DNA from: Cyclobacteriaceae bacterium
GTDB taxonomy: Bacteria; Bacteroidota; Bacteroidia; Cytophagales; Cyclobacteriaceae
Length of the DNA stretch: 64,000 bases
Direction: 5' to 3'
Assembly (NCBI GenBank): GCA_019638395.1
Contig: JAHBTX010000004.1
Location: 62,001-126,000 of the forward strand
Under the pieces are notes generated by a model that was not told the origin of the DNA, made no database searches, and saw only the letters and a list, made by a program, of their open reading frames with translations. A program made the translations under genes and the position numbers. Shown here piece after piece: positions 60,947 through 64,000 of this stretch; within the stretch, counting starts at the first letter, position 1, and every line of letters begins with the position of its first letter.

Positions 60947-62704
60947 ATGAAATACAAATTTGTCCTTATTGTCTGGTTGGCTTCCGTTTCAGTATGGGCT
61001 CAGGAAATCAGTTCGCGGTACGAACTGGTAAAGATGAACGATAAAATCAATACACTTTATCATCAGGTATCGCCTGTTATTTCTATAGATGGAACCAAGT
61101 TGTATTATTTTGTAAGCAACCATCCGCAAAATACGTTCGGTAAAGAAAACAGCCAGGATATCTGGGTTTCCACGCTGGATGATAAAGGCGAGTGGTCGGA
61201 AGGTAAACGCTTAGGGCCACCGCTTAATCAAAACCGCTACAACCAGGTGTTTAATGTTTTGCCCGATGGTTCGCTGTTTGTGCGTGGCGGGCGAGCCAAA
61301 AACTCAAAAGGGTTTTCAATTGTAAACACAGCAGGTGGCTGGACGGAATTAACTATTCCCGGTTTTGATGCAATGGATAAGGGGGTTTTTAATGGCGCCA
61401 CTATTTCTGCCGATGGCCAGCATCTGATCATTTATATGAGCGAAAAGCAAGGCGATAAGTTTAGCGATTTGTATATCTCCAATCAGGCTAATGGCCAATG
61501 GAGTAAGCCGGTGAAACTAAAAATCAGCTCGCCAGCCGATGAATACAGTCCGTTTCTCGCACCCGATCAAAAGACGTTGTATTTTTCCAGCGACAGGTTT
61601 TCAAAAGATAAAGTAGGTGGAACCGATATTTACAAGACAACCCGCTTGGACGATAGCTGGCAAAACTGGAGCGAACCTGTAAACCTGGGTAAAAATGTGA
61701 ACACACCCGTAGCGGATGCATATTTTTCAATTGATACACACGGAAACATTTTTACAGCACGCACAGGTGCCCGCATTGATGGTGGTAATTTTGATTTGTT
61801 TATTCTGAAACCCCGCAACTTCAAGATTCTACTTACCGGCACTACCTACAATCAAAAAACAAATCTTACAGTACAATCGCTGGTAGATGTTAAAATGAAA
61901 GATCAACAACCCGTTCATTTAAGAACCACACCCAACGGAATTTTTGAGACACGCGTTCCGGAAATAGATACTTATACATTAGATGTAGCCGCCACAGGCT
62001 TTATGCCGTTTACGCAAAGCTATAAGGTGCCACGCATCAACAGCGATACCACTATTCACGTGGATGTGTACCTTACTCCGCTAAGCAAACAATTGATATT
62101 GGCAGGCGATCTGATTGATAAGAAGACGGATCAGAAAATTAATGTGGGTAAGGTGGATATTGTGTACAAGCCCGATCGCTCGGTTAAATACAACCTGCCG
62201 GTAACTGTGGGCAAGTATCAGCAAAACATTGCCGGTTTGGGTTGGTATTTGTTTACAGCTTCAGCAGAAGGTTATTTGAATACAACGGATAGTGTGCAGG
62301 TAGAAAGCGCAGAAATTACACCTGTTATTAAAAATCTTTTTCTGGCCCCCATTGAAGTTGGATTAACCGTTCGGTTAAAAAATATCTACTTTGATTATGA
62401 TAAGACCACCCTTAAGTCCGAATCGTATGTGGAGTTAAATAAAGTGGTTGACTTTCTGAAACAGAACCCAACAGTATCAATTGAAATTGCAGGCCATACC
62501 GATAGCCGCGGCTCTGATACCTACAACCTGAACCTGTCACAAGGCAGATCGCAAGCCGTAGTGGATTATCTGATTAGCCAGGGTATTGATTCTTCCAGAT
62601 TGGAGGCACATGGTTATGGCGAATCGAAACCAATTGATACCAACAATACCGAGGCTGGTATGGCTAACAACAGAAGGGTGGAGTTTACCGTGTTGAAGAT
62701 TTAG
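60947..62704 (+). CDS. PD40-repeat OmpA-family protein without TPR
   Basis: 585 residues. Signal peptide (MKYKFVLIVWLASVSVWAQ, no lipobox), then PD40 blades such as VSPVISIDGTKLYYFVSNHP and DEYSPFLAPDQKTLYFSSDR, then beta-sandwich repeats from about 285 to 460 (TGTTYNQKTNLTVQSLVDVK, AGDLIDKKTDQKINVGKVDI), and a C-terminal OmpA_C domain (IAGHTDSRGSDTYNLNLSQ, NNRRVEFTVLK). A shorter cousin of the PorE-like protein 20 kb away. Confidence 0.88.
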   Translation: MKYKFVLIVWLASVSVWAQEISSRYELVKMNDKINTLYHQVSPVISIDGTKLYYFVSNHPQNTFGKENSQDIWVSTLDDKGEWSEGKRLGPPLNQNRYNQVFNVLPDGSLFVRGGRAKNSKGFSIVNTAGGWTELTIPGFDAMDKGVFNGATISADGQHLIIYMSEKQGDKFSDLYISNQANGQWSKPVKLKISSPADEYSPFLAPDQKTLYFSSDRFSKDKVGGTDIYKTTRLDDSWQNWSEPVNLGKNVNTPVADAYFSIDTHGNIFTARTGARIDGGNFDLFILKPRNFKILLTGTTYNQKTNLTVQSLVDVKMKDQQPVHLRTTPNGIFETRVPEIDTYTLDVAATGFMPFTQSYKVPRINSDTTIHVDVYLTPLSKQLILAGDLIDKKTDQKINVGKVDIVYKPDRSVKYNLPVTVGKYQQNIAGLGWYLFTASAEGYLNTTDSVQVESAEITPVIKNLFLAPIEVGLTVRLKNIYFDYDKTTLKSESYVELNKVVDFLKQNPTVSIEIAGHTDSRGSDTYNLNLSQGRSQAVVDYLISQGIDSSRLEAHGYGESKPIDTNNTEAGMANNRRVEFTVLKI

Positions 62705-62714
62705 TATTATTTAA

Positions 62715-62763
62715 TTCAAGATTCAAAATCAGGATCAACTAATCCGGAATCTTAAATCTTGAA
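62715..62763. repeat. imperfect inverted repeat of AATCTTGAA words
   Basis: TTCAAGATT (62715-62723) faces AATCTTGAA (62755-62763), with further partial pairing inside (AGGAT/ATCC). It lies between convergent genes and may act as a weak terminator. Similar AATCTTGAAT words occur in other gaps of the window. Confidence 0.55.
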
Positions 62764-62781
62764 TCTTTGAATGGCTCTACT

Positions 62782-63171
62782 TTAGTCAATTGATTCAAAC
62801 TCCCGCTTACAAGCCTGGCACCGATATACTTTCTTAACCGGTAGAAACAATCCCATCAGGATTTCAGCCATTACATACGTGGTTAAACTTTTGCGGCTGG
62901 GTTCAAATACAATTTCAGTTGATTGGCACACCGGGCATGCATGCTCAATGGAAATTTCATCCTTTAAAATTTCTTTTACCTGTGCGCGATCTTTTTCAAA
63001 AATGTGTAAGCGGATACCGGGGAATACCTCGTTACGGATAGGGTAGAGGCCTACAAAATTTTCATCCGTTAAAAAACAGGGAATGCCAAATGCATCCAGT
63101 TTAGTTTTAACAAGATTGGCAGCCACTACCGTATCGTACGCATCGAATACAATTATTTTGTCTTCGTTCAT
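62782..63171 (-). CDS. DUF2007 protein with C-terminal zinc ribbon
   Basis: 129 residues. DAYDTVVAANLVKTKLDAFGIPCFLTDEN is the DUF2007 core (a putative signalling domain with ferredoxin-like fold). After it come two Cys pairs, CPVCQSTEIVF and CQACKREFES, that form a zinc ribbon around a short hydrophobic stretch (TTYVMAEILMGLFLPV). Function unknown. It follows the amt gene on the same strand, 90 bases away. Confidence 0.85.
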   Translation of the reverse strand: MNEDKIIVFDAYDTVVAANLVKTKLDAFGIPCFLTDENFVGLYPIRNEVFPGIRLHIFEKDRAQVKEILKDEISIEHACPVCQSTEIVFEPSRKSLTTYVMAEILMGLFLPVKKVYRCQACKREFESID

Positions 63172-63261
63172 ACCGAAAGGTACGCGTTCTGTTAGTTTTT
63201 ATTTGATGCCAGGAGCTCAGAGTCATAAACTATCCACGGAAATCGCGCAATAAAAGCACCT

Positions 63262-64000
63262 TTACCGAGTAGATATTTTCATGGTTTCGGAATGCTGACT
63301 CAGATCAAGACCTACTTGTTCATCTTCAGGCGAAACGCGCAGTCGTGTAATCATGCCGGTAATTTTAAAGATTACATACGAGCCACCAAACGTAAATACG
63401 CCTACAATTACCAGCGCGAGTAAATGGTATTTAATGGTTTCGGTGTTGCCATTTATTAAACCCACATCGCTTGCAAACACGGCCGTAAGAATCATACCCA
63501 CAATCCCGCCAAGGCCGTGGCATGGAAATACATCTAAAGTATCATCCAACGAAGTTTTGTTTTTATAATAAACCGCCATGTTGCTTACAATAGCTGCCAC
63601 AAAGCCAATGAATATACTTTGACCAAGATTTACAAAACCGGCTGCTGGTGTAATTGCCACCAGGCCAACCACTGCACCAATGCATGCGCCCATGGCAGAA
63701 ATTTTTCGGCCTACCAAGGCATCGAACATAACCCAGGTAATCATGGCCGATGCGGAAGCCATGTTGGTTGTTGCAAAGGCCTGCACAGCCAAACCATTTG
63801 CGGCCAAAGCCGAACCGGCATTAAAACCAAACCATCCGAACCAAAGCATACCGGTGCCGAGGATGATGAATGGAATATTGGCTGGTTGATGTTGTTTTTC
63901 TTCGCGCTTGCCCAACACATACGCTCCTGCTAAGGCTGCAAAACCAGCCGACATGTGTACCACGGTTCCGCCTGCGAAATCGAGTACACCCCATACACGC
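63262..64000 (-). CDS. amt: ammonium transporter (5' partial)
   Basis: The frame stays open to the end of the window, so only the C-terminal ~245 residues are visible. It reads DFAGGTVVHMSAGFAALAGA, where the first pore His sits in VVHMSAG, then WFGWFGFNAGSAL and the second pore His in FPCHGLGGIVGM; the cytoplasmic tail is SPEDEQVGLDLSQHSE, where the DEQVGLD stretch is conserved in Amt proteins. It conducts ammonium through the inner membrane as a trimer. Its usual partner, glnK, is not in view. Confidence 0.93.
   Translation of the reverse strand, partial: RVWGVLDFAGGTVVHMSAGFAALAGAYVLGKREEKQHQPANIPFIILGTGMLWFGWFGFNAGSALAANGLAVQAFATTNMASASAMITWVMFDALVGRKISAMGACIGAVVGLVAITPAAGFVNLGQSIFIGFVAAIVSNMAVYYKNKTSLDDTLDVFPCHGLGGIVGMILTAVFASDVGLINGNTETIKYHLLALVIVGVFTFGGSYVIFKITGMITRLRVSPEDEQVGLDLSQHSETMKISTR

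Overview
The window looks like a chromosomal stretch from a Bacteroidota bacterium, most likely order Cytophagales. The evidence is the set of families present: type IX secretion parts (a PorP/SprF-OmpA fusion, a PorE-like lipoprotein, PorT, a giant protein with a T9SS C-terminal sorting domain), DUF3667, DUF5606, DUF2807, NRDE and SGSG-rich proteins, TAnnTTTG promoter boxes, few Shine-Dalgarno sites and several TTG/GTG starts. I saw no rRNA, tRNA, CRISPR array or transposase gene.

Layout. 1-5.8 kb: end of a PorP/SprF-OmpA fusion, a SemiSWEET transporter, a Nudix/Gfo-Idh-MocA pair followed by a truncated ThuA relic, rnhB, a DUF3667 membrane protein and an NRDE protein. 5.8-13.5 kb: one secreted protein of about 2574 residues made of ten related repeat units. 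13.6-21.3 kb: hydrolase, ABC ATPase, PduO-type cobalamin adenosyltransferase with a palindromic element inserted at its 3' end, ilvE, prfB with a programmed frameshift, a four-helix-bundle (S23) cassette with inverted flanks, an MFS transporter and a YhhN lysoplasmalogenase. 21.3-33.9 kb: DUF2807 protein, exonuclease/NhaC, a coupled hotdog-acyltransferase-glycosyltransferase trio, rsgA/waaA, enoyl-CoA hydratase, a low-molecular-weight phosphatase, aspartokinase and fbp.

33.9-39.5 kb is an accessory-looking block: a leftward run of small enzymes (three VOC proteins, DoxX, GNAT, EthD, alpha/beta hydrolase, DUF1801, and a DoxX gene broken by two frameshifts) diverging from a GlxA/AraC-type regulator. 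39.5-56.7 kb is mostly housekeeping: engB, the PorE-like protein, an acyltransferase, a WYL regulator, menG-porT-SDR, a DUF4143 ATPase behind twin palindromes, a phosphopantetheinyl transferase, a WD40 protein, DivIVA-folB, glycosyltransferase, an IscA-like protein, and a tightly packed operon ending in dtd. 56.8-64 kb holds a pentameric ligand-gated ion channel homologue, an S9 peptidase, a second PD40-OmpA protein, a DUF2007 protein and a partial ammonium transporter.

How the genes fit together. Several encode envelope functions around T9SS: PorT, the PorE-like and OmpA-type anchors, and the giant cargo protein. waaA, the two glycosyltransferases and the membrane acyltransferase point to surface glycan work. 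The points most worth pursuing are the S23 cassette with its inverted flanks, the 56-bp palindromic insertion bounded by 16-bp direct repeats, the size-classed repeats of the giant protein, the twin operator before the DUF4143 ATPase, the bacterial ligand-gated channel and the two decayed genes.
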